Source: a bacterium (GTDB taxonomy: Bacteria; Zhuqueibacterota; Zhuqueibacteria; Residuimicrobiales; Residuimicrobiaceae). Taken from it: a stretch of DNA of 64,000 nt. The DNA lies in NCBI GenBank assembly GCA_029565685.1, contig JAKQNR010000022.1:248001-312000 (forward strand), written 5' to 3'. Shown one piece after another: positions 26,103 to 35,467 of the stretch; the stretch's first letter is position 1, and each line of letters starts with the position of its first letter. Made by a program: the position numbers and the translations under genes. The notes below the pieces were generated by a model that saw nothing but the letters and a program-made list of their open reading frames with translations, was not told the DNA's origin and did no database searches.

Positions 26103-29100
26103 CGCGCTTGAGATCCTTGCTATTTCTGATTGGGATTGCAGCAAATAACGGGGCGATGCATCTGCAAACTACCATCGGCACCGGCCAATGGCCTATGGAA
26201 TGTACTCCGGCATTATTGCATCGTCATCAAGGCGGCGGTGCAGAAATCGTTGCGGTCAATCGAGGCGGACAGTTGCTGCTGTGGCATGCGGATGGCAAAC
26301 CCGCAGGTCCGGGGCAGGATGGCATGGTATGCCAACTTGGCGAAGGTCAGTGGACTTCAACGCCCGTGATTATCACCATGGCAAAAACTTTTGCTGTCGC
26401 TCTATGCAGCGTCGAAGGACAGGTTGTTTTGCTGGATGAGTCCTTTGCCGTTAAATGGCGGTGCGAACTCGGCAATAAAACCGCATGGGGCAAAGCGATT
26501 CCCGCGGTGCTCGTCACCGACCAGGGGACAAACTTGCTGCTCGCTGATCAGGGTGGGGTGATCACCTGTCTTGATCTCAACGGCAAACGGGTATGGGAAA
26601 AGACTTTGGGGCAGGGACCCTGCCAAGCGCTGATTGCAGTCCAACGCAATTCCTTTCTCGCTGCCAGCGGTGGAACGCTTTTCTGTCTGGATGTCGGCGG
26701 CAACGTTCTCTGGCGGCGGTCCTTGGGCAGCGAGATCACTGCCCAGCCGATGGAAATTACGACCGGCGACAGCCGCTTGATCGTCTGCGGCGGCAAAGAC
26801 GGCCGGATAACCGCATTGACTCTCAACGGCGAGATCCTCTGGCAATCCGGAATTCATCAAGAGGCCACTACTTATTTGTCCCTGTTGCCAAGGCGGAGCC
26901 GAACGCCGCTGATTGTGTGTTCCGGGCTGTGGGGCAGCGTGAACGCTTTTAATCTGCAGGGCCGTCACCTCTGGGCCCATTCTTTTCGCTCAAAAAATCG
27001 CTCCAGACCGGTTGCCTACGACGTCGACGGTGACGGCGATTACGAGGTCGTGCTCTCAGCTTATAATCAGCATCTTTATGCGTTTGATGAAAATGGACAA
27101 ATGGTTGATGATGTACGTCTGGCCGGTGGGCTGGTCGATTCACCGCTGCCCTTGAAAGATCGATCAACCGGAAAGACTGATCTGCTGGTCATCGGGGTCA
27201 ATCTGATGGCCTTTCGTTTGCGTCCTGGCCCCCCGGTTTCGCCCTACGGGGCGTCCGCCTCGGCTGACTCTGTGCAAATCCAATTTCATCCTGAGAGCAT
27301 CTCGGTAATCAATCCCAATGGCTCGCTGTTGCGCGTCAATGTGTTCAATCAGGATCAAGAAGGCTGTACGAAAGTGAGCGGCTGCATAACCGCCCGTTCA
27401 CGTTGCGAGGTCTCTTTTCCTCGCAAAGACGGCCATGAAGGCCTTGTGACAGCGGTGTTGATTGATGCAAACGGCCGACAGCTGATGCGCAGGGAGGCGC
27501 AGCCCCAGCCGCAGCTATTGGTCCAGTCTGTCGCTGATCGTCTTCGCCTCTGGCCAGTGCCTGCATTCAGTTCGTTTGATCCAACTTGTCTGTTCCCTGA
27601 TCCACGCCTGGACTCCACCCGGTTTAATGACATTAAACCTCCGCCTCTCTATGGTGATGAGGTCGATCAGGCTGCCTGTGTGATCGCTTCATCCTTTTCT
27701 GAACCTGTTCAAGCTCTGTTTTCCCTCTCCCAGTTGACCACGGCTGCCGGTGCGCTTTTTTCCGGCAAGATCATCGCCAGGCAGGTGGTTTCCACCGGTT
27801 CTTTCAACGGGGAGATGATTGCTGACGCATTGCCGGCATTGCCCCAGGGTGCGATCCTCACGATTCCAGCGTTCAGAGCGGTCAAACTTTGGCTGAGCGT
27901 AGACAGCCGTGGCGCGGAGCCAGGCGTGTATTCGGGAACAGTGTCGGTGACGCCACTGGACGCAAAGCAAAACTCGATAACCCTGCCATTTAATGTGGAA
28001 ATCCTCAGTTGGCATATAGCGCCGCGCGACGTTCTTCCTCTTTGTACGTGGGATTATGTGCCCAATAAATGGTTTCCCCAACCAGAATCTGCTCTAGAGG
28101 ATATGAATCGCCACGGTGTAAGGATTTTTCCGAGAAGCGTTTGCCCAACCGCCATGGTGGATTCGCTCGATCAGTTGATCATGGATTGGAGCAAACTGGA
28201 TTCGGAGCTGGAACGACTGCGCGGCCGCGGTATGATCCTATTTCAATTCGTTCATCCATCCATCACCTTCGCCCGACAGGTTGATGCACGGAAAAAAAGA
28301 AGATTTGAAATTCAATATCTGCATGCCTTTCGAGATCGGTTGAAGCAACATAATCTCTCGTACGATGATTACGCGTTTTATCCGCTGGATGAACCCGGAC
28401 TTCAATACGGCAAAAACGTGCCCATTCTACTGGATGCGGCGCAATTGTATCGCGAGGCCGATGCGCGGCTGCGCATCTATACCGATCCGGTCCCTGGATT
28501 GTCTTGGCAGGATTTCCAGCGCATCGAACCTTTGATCGATGTGTGGTGCCCCAACATGCGGTTGGTCTCCGGCCTATTAGTCGCCGATCCACGCATGCAA
28601 CGGATCAAGGTTTCCGGTAAACCGGTGTGGTCCTATGAATGCGTAGCGCAGACCAAAAGCCTGTCGCCGTTGCGCTATCATCGCGCCAACGCATGGCGGG
28701 CGGAGTTTTTTGGATTAGACGCAATTGGATTTTGGACCCACAGCACACAGCCTTATAATTTGTGGCTTACACCCGAGACGCTGGACGATGAATATGCCCT
28801 CGTCTATCCCGGCGAAGAACCTGTGCCCAGCATTCGCTGGGAAGCGGTCCGGGATGGTTTGGAGGACATCGCTGCGTTCAAAGGATTGCAAAGGCAGATT
28901 CAGCGTGCCCGACAGAAAGGAGCGCCGTGTGAATTGATCGCTCGCGCTGAAAAAATTCTGCGCATCGCCTTGGTAGACATCATGGAGTTGTCGGACGCTG
29001 CTTTTGTCGAAACTCGGGACTATCTGCAGAAGGGCGACCGCCTTCTCTGGCATACATCGGTGGATGCAGAGATCTATGAACACCATCGCCGTTTCATCGC

Positions 29101-29143
29101 TGAAATGACGGATAGGCTGGCCAATGCGATCGAAAAGCAGTAA
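26099..29143 (+). CDS. Secreted PQQ-type propeller fused to DUF4091 glycosidase-like domain
   Basis: A 1014-residue protein with a short signal peptide (residues 1-20). Residues about 25-375 form a PQQ-like beta-propeller with repeated 'G...W' blades ('CLDLNGKRVWEKTLGQG', 'ALTLNGEILWQSGIH'). A beta-sandwich linker spans about 390-640. The C-terminal region (about 640-990) matches DUF4091 (PF13320), a TIM-barrel-like glycoside hydrolase domain: 'YAFYPLDEPG' (D764, E765), 'IDVWCPNMR' and 'FFGLDAIGFWTHST'. E765 is a candidate catalytic acid. The N-terminal propeller resembles that of the preceding protein, so the two genes may share a binding module. The start overlaps the previous stop (ATGA), with AAGG 7 bases before it. 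The substrate is unknown. Confidence 0.75.
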   Translation: MTRLRSLLFLIGIAANNGAMHLQTTIGTGQWPMECTPALLHRHQGGGAEIVAVNRGGQLLLWHADGKPAGPGQDGMVCQLGEGQWTSTPVIITMAKTFAVALCSVEGQVVLLDESFAVKWRCELGNKTAWGKAIPAVLVTDQGTNLLLADQGGVITCLDLNGKRVWEKTLGQGPCQALIAVQRNSFLAASGGTLFCLDVGGNVLWRRSLGSEITAQPMEITTGDSRLIVCGGKDGRITALTLNGEILWQSGIHQEATTYLSLLPRRSRTPLIVCSGLWGSVNAFNLQGRHLWAHSFRSKNRSRPVAYDVDGDGDYEVVLSAYNQHLYAFDENGQMVDDVRLAGGLVDSPLPLKDRSTGKTDLLVIGVNLMAFRLRPGPPVSPYGASASADSVQIQFHPESISVINPNGSLLRVNVFNQDQEGCTKVSGCITARSRCEVSFPRKDGHEGLVTAVLIDANGRQLMRREAQPQPQLLVQSVADRLRLWPVPAFSSFDPTCLFPDPRLDSTRFNDIKPPPLYGDEVDQAACVIASSFSEPVQALFSLSQLTTAAGALFSGKIIARQVVSTGSFNGEMIADALPALPQGAILTIPAFRAVKLWLSVDSRGAEPGVYSGTVSVTPLDAKQNSITLPFNVEILSWHIAPRDVLPLCTWDYVPNKWFPQPESALEDMNRHGVRIFPRSVCPTAMVDSLDQLIMDWSKLDSELERLRGRGMILFQFVHPSITFARQVDARKKRRFEIQYLHAFRDRLKQHNLSYDDYAFYPLDEPGLQYGKNVPILLDAAQLYREADARLRIYTDPVPGLSWQDFQRIEPLIDVWCPNMRLVSGLLVADPRMQRIKVSGKPVWSYECVAQTKSLSPLRYHRANAWRAEFFGLDAIGFWTHSTQPYNLWLTPETLDDEYALVYPGEEPVPSIRWEAVRDGLEDIAAFKGLQRQIQRARQKGAPCELIARAEKILRIALVDIMELSDAAFVETRDYLQKGDRLLWHTSVDAEIYEHHRRFIAEMTDRLANAIEKQ

Positions 29144-29160
29144 ACAAAAGGAGGATCGTC

Positions 29161-30366
29161 ATGTTTCGTTGTCGCTGTTTTCAAACCATCCTCACAACGG
29201 CGCTGGCTATAGGGGCGCTGTTCGCCGGAGAGGAGAAAAAAACGTCCGAGTGGACTGGTACCATTTTACCAGCGGAACACCGGACTATCACTGATCCAAA
29301 GACCGGCCATCCGATCCGCTTCCTCACGACGAATGCGGCGGTGGACCGCGCCTTTTATTTCACTCATAATGCTTTTTTACCGGACGGCTCCATGATCGTC
29401 GTCTCGTCCAACCGTTTCGGTCGCAGTGAATACTTGGGCTACCTGACTGCCACCGGTGAATTGGCGCGGTTCCTGCCGGCGAACGCGGTTCCTGCAGGTC
29501 TGGCCGTTGTATCTAAACACGCCAACATCCTCTATGTCGTGCGTGATCGTGAGGTATGCGAGTGGCGGATCCTGATCGATTCGGAGGCAACCCACTCGGT
29601 CAAGATCCGCGAGCGCATAATCGGTGCGGTCCCGCCAGGATGGTCCCTCAAAGAGGCCTTGACCGAGAGCGCGGATGGCAGCTTGCTGAGCTTGTCGGCA
29701 AAATTGGCCGAAGGGAAGAGCGGCATCGCGGCCATGGATATTCAGACTGGAGCGGTACGCACAGTCCTCGAAACCGATCTGAGCACCTCGCACGTTCAGT
29801 TCAGCCATAACCGGCCGGATCTGCTGATGTTCGCCGGCACTGCGGGTGCGGATCACGAAAGCCAGCGCATGTGGCTGGTGGATTTTTCCGGCCGGGGCGC
29901 ATGGAAGCTGCACGAACAAAAGCCAGGTGAGCTGGTCACCCACGAATGCTGGTGGGTGGGAGATCTGGTTACCTTTTGCGGCGGTTTTGCTCATGAAGGA
30001 TTTAAGGTTGAATCTCATTTAAAAATTGTCGATATTAACACTCAACAAGTCCGCATTCTCGGCGCCGGCTGCTATTGGCCGCAGGGCACAGACAGCGAGG
30101 TGGCGGAATTGAATTGGTGGCATGCCAGCGGCGATCCGTATGGACGCTGGGTGGCGGCGGATAACTGGCATGGCGGTGTGGCGATTTTTAACGCCCGTAC
30201 GACTGAAAAACACCTGCTCACGACCGGACACCGCACTTATGGAAGAGGCACGCACCCTGAAGTCGGTTGGGATACCAAAGGACGCTATGTCATCTTTGGT
30301 TCGGAATATTTCGGCAATCCCGACGTCTGCATCGCCGAGATCCCAAAGGAGTGGAATAATCCATGA
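29161..30366 (+). CDS. Sec-exported oligogalacturonate-lyase-like (PL22-type) protein
   Basis: A 401-residue protein with a Sec signal peptide (residues 1-22). It has the propeller layout of the oligogalacturonide lyase family: 'FLTTNAAVDRAFYFTHNAFL', 'LSTSHVQFSHNRPDLLMFAG', 'HECWWVGDLVTF' and 'RGTHPEVGWDTKGRYVIF', ending in 'DVCIAEIP'. The last motif pairs with 'PHVYIAEIP' in the Tat-exported homologue at 7845. The repeated histidines fit the Mn2+ site of PL22. It would cleave short galacturonides to an unsaturated monomer product. AAAGGAGG lies 6 bases before the ATG, 17 bases after the previous gene. The next gene overlaps its stop by 4 bases. Function at family level is likely; exact substrate is inferred. 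Confidence 0.75.
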   Translation: MFRCRCFQTILTTALAIGALFAGEEKKTSEWTGTILPAEHRTITDPKTGHPIRFLTTNAAVDRAFYFTHNAFLPDGSMIVVSSNRFGRSEYLGYLTATGELARFLPANAVPAGLAVVSKHANILYVVRDREVCEWRILIDSEATHSVKIRERIIGAVPPGWSLKEALTESADGSLLSLSAKLAEGKSGIAAMDIQTGAVRTVLETDLSTSHVQFSHNRPDLLMFAGTAGADHESQRMWLVDFSGRGAWKLHEQKPGELVTHECWWVGDLVTFCGGFAHEGFKVESHLKIVDINTQQVRILGAGCYWPQGTDSEVAELNWWHASGDPYGRWVAADNWHGGVAIFNARTTEKHLLTTGHRTYGRGTHPEVGWDTKGRYVIFGSEYFGNPDVCIAEIPKEWNNP

Positions 30367-31613
30367 GACTTTTTATTTTGCGGTGGTTGGTTGCCGCGGC
30401 GCTGATTTTCAGCTGCTCGCCGGAACCAACCTCTGTGCCGTCGCCGCCCATCGGCTATGACGACGACGGCATGATCACCAAAAAGGGCCGGCGGATTTTC
30501 ATCATCGGCTCCTATTATCTTCCCAAAGGCGACGATGGCTTTCGCCAGGCTGCGGCCTGCGGCTACAATCTCGTCCGTGTCGGCGAAAAGCGGAGCGAGC
30601 TCGATCAGGCCCAGGCGCACGGATTGGATGCATGGATCAGCATCGGGTCCATCCCTCCCGCTCAATTCGACTCAGGCCGGGTTGCCTATGGCGAACGGAT
30701 CAATCGCCTGAAAGACCATCCGGCGCTTTTATTCTGGGAGATGGAGGACGAGCCAGCCTGGCGGTGGAATTCGGCCGAGGCCCGCATCGCGGCCGAGGAT
30801 CTGCAAAAAAGCTATGCGGTTCTCAAGGAGAACGATCCGCATCATTTGGTGTATACCAACCATGCGCCTACTAATTTGATCTCCACGCTCGAGCGCTACA
30901 ACAGAGCTACGGATATCGTCGCCTGCGATATCTACCCTATCATCCCAGCGGGGATTCGCATCACCTACGCCCTTTTTCCCGACGGCATGCAGGGTGATCT
31001 GCTGAACACCTATCCCAGCCAGGTCGGTGATTATACGGATAAAATGCGCAAAGTGGCGGGCAGCGGCCGGCCGGTTTTCATGGTGCTGCAGGGATTCAGT
31101 TGGGAGATGCTCCGTCAGGCGACGGACCGTGATTCGCAGATGATCCGCTATCCCACATACCATGAATCGCGGTTTATGGCCTATCAAGCGATCGTGCATG
31201 GCGCCAACGGCATCATTCACTGGGGAACCGCCTACACACCGCAGCCTTCACCGTTCTGGTCTGATCTGCAGGCGGTGACTGCAGAACTGGCTGCTATGCA
31301 GCCGGTGTTGGCCAGCCGGACGGTGCAGCTGCCACTGACCAAGGAGTATGTGGAGCTCGGCCATTCCGTCGACCGGGGCGTGGAAGTGATAGTCAAATCG
31401 GTGAATGGGGTCGCCTATCTGCTGACCGTCAATGCGGATAAGAATCCCCTGCACCTTCGATTGGGCGGTTTGAACGGCTATGGCCGCGCCCGGGTGCTCA
31501 TGGAGGAAAAAGAGCTGCCCATCGAGCGGGGCGTTTTACAGGTTTTGTATGAACCCTTTGCCACAAAAATTTTTAAATTGGAAAAGATAACTCAAGAAAG
31601 GCGGAAATCCTAA
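30363..31613 (+). CDS. Lipoprotein with GH-like TIM barrel
   Basis: A 416-residue lipoprotein: the signal ends in 'LIFSC' with C18 as the lipidated cysteine. The mature protein looks like a (beta/alpha)8 glycosidase related to clan A folds: 'FIIGSYYLPKGDDGFRQAAA', 'HPALLFWEMEDEP' (E130 in the place of the acid/base), 'HLVYTNHAP', and 'GANGIIHWGTAY' near the end of the barrel. A small beta domain closes the protein ('YVELGHSVDRGVEVIVKS'). I cannot name the GH family. The gene overlaps its upstream neighbour by 4 bases (ATGA) and its downstream one by 1 base (TAATG), so it sits firmly in the operon. It probably acts on the periplasmic face of a membrane. A missing second catalytic residue cannot be ruled out. 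Confidence 0.65.
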   Translation: MRLFILRWLVAAALIFSCSPEPTSVPSPPIGYDDDGMITKKGRRIFIIGSYYLPKGDDGFRQAAACGYNLVRVGEKRSELDQAQAHGLDAWISIGSIPPAQFDSGRVAYGERINRLKDHPALLFWEMEDEPAWRWNSAEARIAAEDLQKSYAVLKENDPHHLVYTNHAPTNLISTLERYNRATDIVACDIYPIIPAGIRITYALFPDGMQGDLLNTYPSQVGDYTDKMRKVAGSGRPVFMVLQGFSWEMLRQATDRDSQMIRYPTYHESRFMAYQAIVHGANGIIHWGTAYTPQPSPFWSDLQAVTAELAAMQPVLASRTVQLPLTKEYVELGHSVDRGVEVIVKSVNGVAYLLTVNADKNPLHLRLGGLNGYGRARVLMEEKELPIERGVLQVLYEPFATKIFKLEKITQERRKS

Positions 31614-32452
31614 TGGACGTCATCTCTGGAACCGACATTCGCATTCTGAATAAAAGTCTGGAACGCGGAAGAATCAAATACGCTATATTCGATTTCGACG
31701 GCACCATCTCTATTTTACGTGAAGGATGGGAACGGATCATGGAGCCTGTGATGATCGAAAGCATCTGCGGCGATCATCCGGTCAGCGACGAGGTTGTTCG
31801 TCGGGTCCGCGAATTTATCGATGAGACCACCGGCATTCAAACCATCTTGCAGATGGAAGGCCTGGTGGAAATGGTAAAAGAGTTCGGCCTGGTGCCTGCG
31901 GATAAGATATTGGACAGTTGGGGGTATAAAAAAATCTACAACGACCGTTTGATGGTGCCGGTGCGCCGGCGCATCGCCGATCTGCAGAGCGGCCGAAAAA
32001 CGCTTGCCGACTGCACCGTTGCGGGCTCTATCGATTTTTGTCAACAACTCTATCAGCGGAATGTGATCATGTACACCGCCAGCGGCACGGATCAGGAGGA
32101 TGTTCGCAACGAGGCGAACGTACTGGGCGTGGACAAGTGGTTCAAAGGCGGAGTGTACGGCGCCATCGGTTCAGTGGAAGAATATTCCAAGGACAAGGTG
32201 ATCAAAGAAATTCTGCGCAACAACAACTTGCACGGCGCCGAACTGGTCGTTCTAGGCGACGGGCCGGTGGAGATCCGCAACGCCAAGGAGAACGGCGCCA
32301 TTGCCGTGGGCATCGCTTCCAACGAAGTCACCGGCAGAGGGTGGGAACAACGCAAGATCGAACGGCTCACTAAAGCCGGCTGCGATCTGCTGATGCCGGA
32401 TTTCCGCCAGGGACGGCAGCTGCTCGAATATCTGTTCGACGCCAAAGCATAA
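31613..32452 (+). CDS. HAD-superfamily phosphatase-like hydrolase
   Basis: A 279-residue protein without an export signal. HAD motif I is 'FDFDGTIS' (nucleophile D27, D29). Motif II is 'MYTASGTD' and motif IV 'VVLGDGPVEIRNAKENGAI'. A helical cap lies between motifs I and II. These fit a phosphatase of the phosphoglycolate-phosphatase-like group, acting on a sugar phosphate or similar small substrate in the cytoplasm. It is the only clearly cytoplasmic enzyme in an operon of exported proteins. It starts inside the previous stop (TAATG), with AAAGGCGG upstream, so expression is coupled. The last residues run 'RQGRQLLEYLFDAKA'. Its role in the pathway is not evident from sequence. Confidence 0.85.
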   Translation: MDVISGTDIRILNKSLERGRIKYAIFDFDGTISILREGWERIMEPVMIESICGDHPVSDEVVRRVREFIDETTGIQTILQMEGLVEMVKEFGLVPADKILDSWGYKKIYNDRLMVPVRRRIADLQSGRKTLADCTVAGSIDFCQQLYQRNVIMYTASGTDQEDVRNEANVLGVDKWFKGGVYGAIGSVEEYSKDKVIKEILRNNNLHGAELVVLGDGPVEIRNAKENGAIAVGIASNEVTGRGWEQRKIERLTKAGCDLLMPDFRQGRQLLEYLFDAKA

Positions 32453-32562
32453 GCCGGCTTACCGCCAGGATAGCGACGTGGACGAGCGTCTGTCTCTGCT
32501 TGCGTTCGGCGCCGTCTTGACGGTCCATGATTTGGGACCGAGGCCTTTGATGGGAGAATGCC

Positions 32563-35394
32563 ATGAGATGTCCTGCACGATGGATGATGGCGATCGTTTT
32601 GATGGGCCGGTTGGCAGCGGCCCAGACCATTTCTCTTGCCGGCCCATGGCGGTATGAATTGGACCGGCGCGACGCAGGCCTGCAGGACGCCTGGCAGGAA
32701 CGGACTCTGTCCGGTCGCTTGCGAGTGCCGGTCGATTCGGCTGACCAGGGCATCGGCGACGACATCACTTTGAACACGCCCTGGACCGGCTCTATTCTCG
32801 ACAGCGCTTTTTATCAACATCCGGATTACGCGCCCTACCGCCGGGCCGGAAACATCAAAGTGCCGTTCTGGCTGCAGCCGGAAAAATACTATTGCGGACC
32901 AGCCTGGTATCAGCGCGAGGTTGAAATACCAGAGTCGTGGAGCTCAGGGCGTGTGGCGCTGTTCATCGAACGGCCTCATTGGGAAACACGGGTTTGGTTT
33001 GACCGGCAGCTGGTGGGCGTGCAAAATGCCTTGTCCACACCCCACGTGTACGACTTGCCGACTGCGCAGCCAGGCAAACACACGCTGACCATTCGCATCG
33101 ATAACCGAATGGTCATCCCGGTGGGCGTCAACGCGCACAGTGTCTCAGACCACACCCAAGGCAACTGGAATGGCATGGTGGGCCGCATTGAATTGATGCG
33201 CACCGAGGCGGTGTGGATCAAGGATTTACAGGTCTTTCCACAGATATCGTCCCGATCGGTCCACGTGCAAGGCAAGATCGGCAACCGCTCCGGCATCGGG
33301 GGGCGGGCGTCTGTTGCGCTCACCATCGAGCCCGGCCATCTGCATCACACGGCGCTGGCGCAATGGGACTCTGCCGGCGGCGCTTTTAGCGCAGAAATCC
33401 CCATGGGTGAAACCGCTGTGCTGTGGGATGAATTTCACCCTTTTCTTTATCACCTCTCAGCATCCCTGACCAGCAGCGGGCAAACAGCCAAGATCACCTT
33501 TGGCCTGCGTGAAATTTCCACCTCAGGCACCCGTTTCTTCATTAACGGCCGCCCGACTTTTATCCGTGGCACGCTCGAATGCGCCATCTTTCCCAAAACC
33601 GGCCATCCTCCGACCGATGTAGATTCCTGGAGACGCATTATCGGCACTGCCAAACGCTTTGGCCTGAACGCCTTCCGTTTTCATTCATGGTGTCCACCCG
33701 AAGCAGCGTTCGTCGCTGCGGACGAATTGGGTTTTTATTTTCAAGTGGAATGCTCCTCCTGGGCGACCGGTCTTTCGGACGACTATCAGCTCTCCCTCGG
33801 CAGGGGGACCCTGCTGGATCAATGGATCTATGCCGAGGCAGAACGGATTCTTCATTTTTACGGCAATCACCCCTGTTTTCTCTTTATGCTCTATGGAAAT
33901 GAACCCTTTGGACAGAATAAGGATCACTATCTACGCGAATGGGTGACCCACTTTCGCTCTCTTGACCATCGCCGGCTGTATTCAGCGGCAGCCGGCTGGC
34001 CGAGACTCGCTGAGAACCAATTTCATGTCGTTCCGGAACCACGCATCCAAAAATGGGGCGATGGGCTGAAATCCCGCGTCAACGCCCAACCGCCTGAAAC
34101 CGTCACAGATTATCGGGCGTTCATCGACACCGTGGCGCAGCCGGTGATCAGCCATGAGATCGGCCAGTGGTGCGTCTATCCCAACCTGGCAGAGCGGAAA
34201 AAGTACAGCGGCTACCTGAAGGCGAAGAATTTCGACATTTTTTACGACCGCTTAAAAGATCACGGATTGGCGAAACAAGCCGACCGCTTTTTACAAGCTT
34301 CTGGAAAGCTGCAGGCTCTGCTGTATAAAGAGGAAGTCGAGTCCTCACTGCGAACGCCGGGCATGGCTGGTTTTCATCTGTTGCAGCTGCATGATTTTCC
34401 CGGGCAGGGCTCGGCGCTGGTCGGCGTGCTTGATCCGTTCTGGGAAGAAAAGGGCTATATCGCCGCAGCAGAGTTTCGCCGGTTCTGCAACAGCACCGTG
34501 CTGCTGGCTCGGTTGGCAAAGCGCATTTTCACTGTGCAAGACACGCTGAAGGCTGACATCCAAGTATCCCATTTTGGCAGCCGTCCGCTGCCGCAACTGA
34601 TCTGCAACTGGTCCCTCAGAGATGCCCTGGATCAGCCGGTGGTCCAGGGCCGATTGCCGGCCTGCGATATTCCCATCGACGGGCCGATTCCCCTGGGTTC
34701 CGTCGCCATTCCTCTGCACTTTGTGCCGGCGCCGGCGCGGTATACTCTGCAGGTCTCCGTACATGACCAGACGATCGAAAACAGCTGGGATGTATGGATT
34801 TATCCGGCATTCGTTTCCACCCGCATTCCTGATGATCTGCTGGCAACCGACCGGGTGGACCAAGCCCTGATCACTCGATTGCAGCAGGGCGGCACAGCCC
34901 TGCTGTTCATTCCACCGCAGCGAGTGCGACCGGATAAGAAAACCGGACCCATTGCGCTGGGCTTTTCCAGTATTTTCTGGAACACCGCCTGGACCAACCG
35001 GCAGGCGCCGCATACTCTCGGCATTCTTTGCGACCCAGGGCATCCGGCCCTGGCGGGGTTTCCAACCGAGTATCACAGCAACTGGCAATGGTGGTATGTG
35101 GTCAGTCGCTCCGGCGCGATGATCCTGGACGGATTGCCGAAATCGCTCCAGCCCATTGTCAGCATAATCGATGACTGGTTCACCGCCCGCAGGCTGGGGT
35201 TGATTTTCGAAGCCAGGGTGGGCAAAGGCCGGTTGCTGGTGTGCAGTGCAGATCTGCTGAGCGGGGAGGCGCAGAATCCGGTATGCCGGCAGATGTTGTC
35301 AAGTCTTATCCAGTATGTGAAAAGTGCCAAGTTCCGTCCGCGCACCTCATTAACATTGGATCAAGTGCGCAGTCTGCTATCGGCGGACGAATAG
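32563..35394 (+). CDS. Secreted glycoside hydrolase family 2 protein
   Basis: A 943-residue exported protein (signal residues 1-20, ending 'RLAAAQ'). A GH2 sugar-binding sandwich comes first (about 23-215, 'YYCGPAWYQREVEIPESW', 'LFIERPHWETRVWFD'). An immunoglobulin-like domain follows, then a TIM barrel (about 325-620). The barrel has the acid/base E447 in 'LYGNEPFG' and a likely nucleophile E532 in 'ISHEIGQWCVYPN'. The C-terminal 300 residues are beta-rich. GH2 covers beta-galactosidases, glucuronidases and related enzymes; the specificity is not clear here. GGGAG lies 7 bases before the ATG. It is separated from the HAD gene by 110 bases in which I see no terminator or promoter. Confidence 0.8.
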   Translation: MRCPARWMMAIVLMGRLAAAQTISLAGPWRYELDRRDAGLQDAWQERTLSGRLRVPVDSADQGIGDDITLNTPWTGSILDSAFYQHPDYAPYRRAGNIKVPFWLQPEKYYCGPAWYQREVEIPESWSSGRVALFIERPHWETRVWFDRQLVGVQNALSTPHVYDLPTAQPGKHTLTIRIDNRMVIPVGVNAHSVSDHTQGNWNGMVGRIELMRTEAVWIKDLQVFPQISSRSVHVQGKIGNRSGIGGRASVALTIEPGHLHHTALAQWDSAGGAFSAEIPMGETAVLWDEFHPFLYHLSASLTSSGQTAKITFGLREISTSGTRFFINGRPTFIRGTLECAIFPKTGHPPTDVDSWRRIIGTAKRFGLNAFRFHSWCPPEAAFVAADELGFYFQVECSSWATGLSDDYQLSLGRGTLLDQWIYAEAERILHFYGNHPCFLFMLYGNEPFGQNKDHYLREWVTHFRSLDHRRLYSAAAGWPRLAENQFHVVPEPRIQKWGDGLKSRVNAQPPETVTDYRAFIDTVAQPVISHEIGQWCVYPNLAERKKYSGYLKAKNFDIFYDRLKDHGLAKQADRFLQASGKLQALLYKEEVESSLRTPGMAGFHLLQLHDFPGQGSALVGVLDPFWEEKGYIAAAEFRRFCNSTVLLARLAKRIFTVQDTLKADIQVSHFGSRPLPQLICNWSLRDALDQPVVQGRLPACDIPIDGPIPLGSVAIPLHFVPAPARYTLQVSVHDQTIENSWDVWIYPAFVSTRIPDDLLATDRVDQALITRLQQGGTALLFIPPQRVRPDKKTGPIALGFSSIFWNTAWTNRQAPHTLGILCDPGHPALAGFPTEYHSNWQWWYVVSRSGAMILDGLPKSLQPIVSIIDDWFTARRLGLIFEARVGKGRLLVCSADLLSGEAQNPVCRQMLSSLIQYVKSAKFRPRTSLTLDQVRSLLSADE

Positions 35395-35467
35395 CCAACC
35401 CGTTCCCTGCCATGAAAGGCAATGGCGCTTTACCGTATCACTGTATGTAATCCCGGAGGGTACTCTG

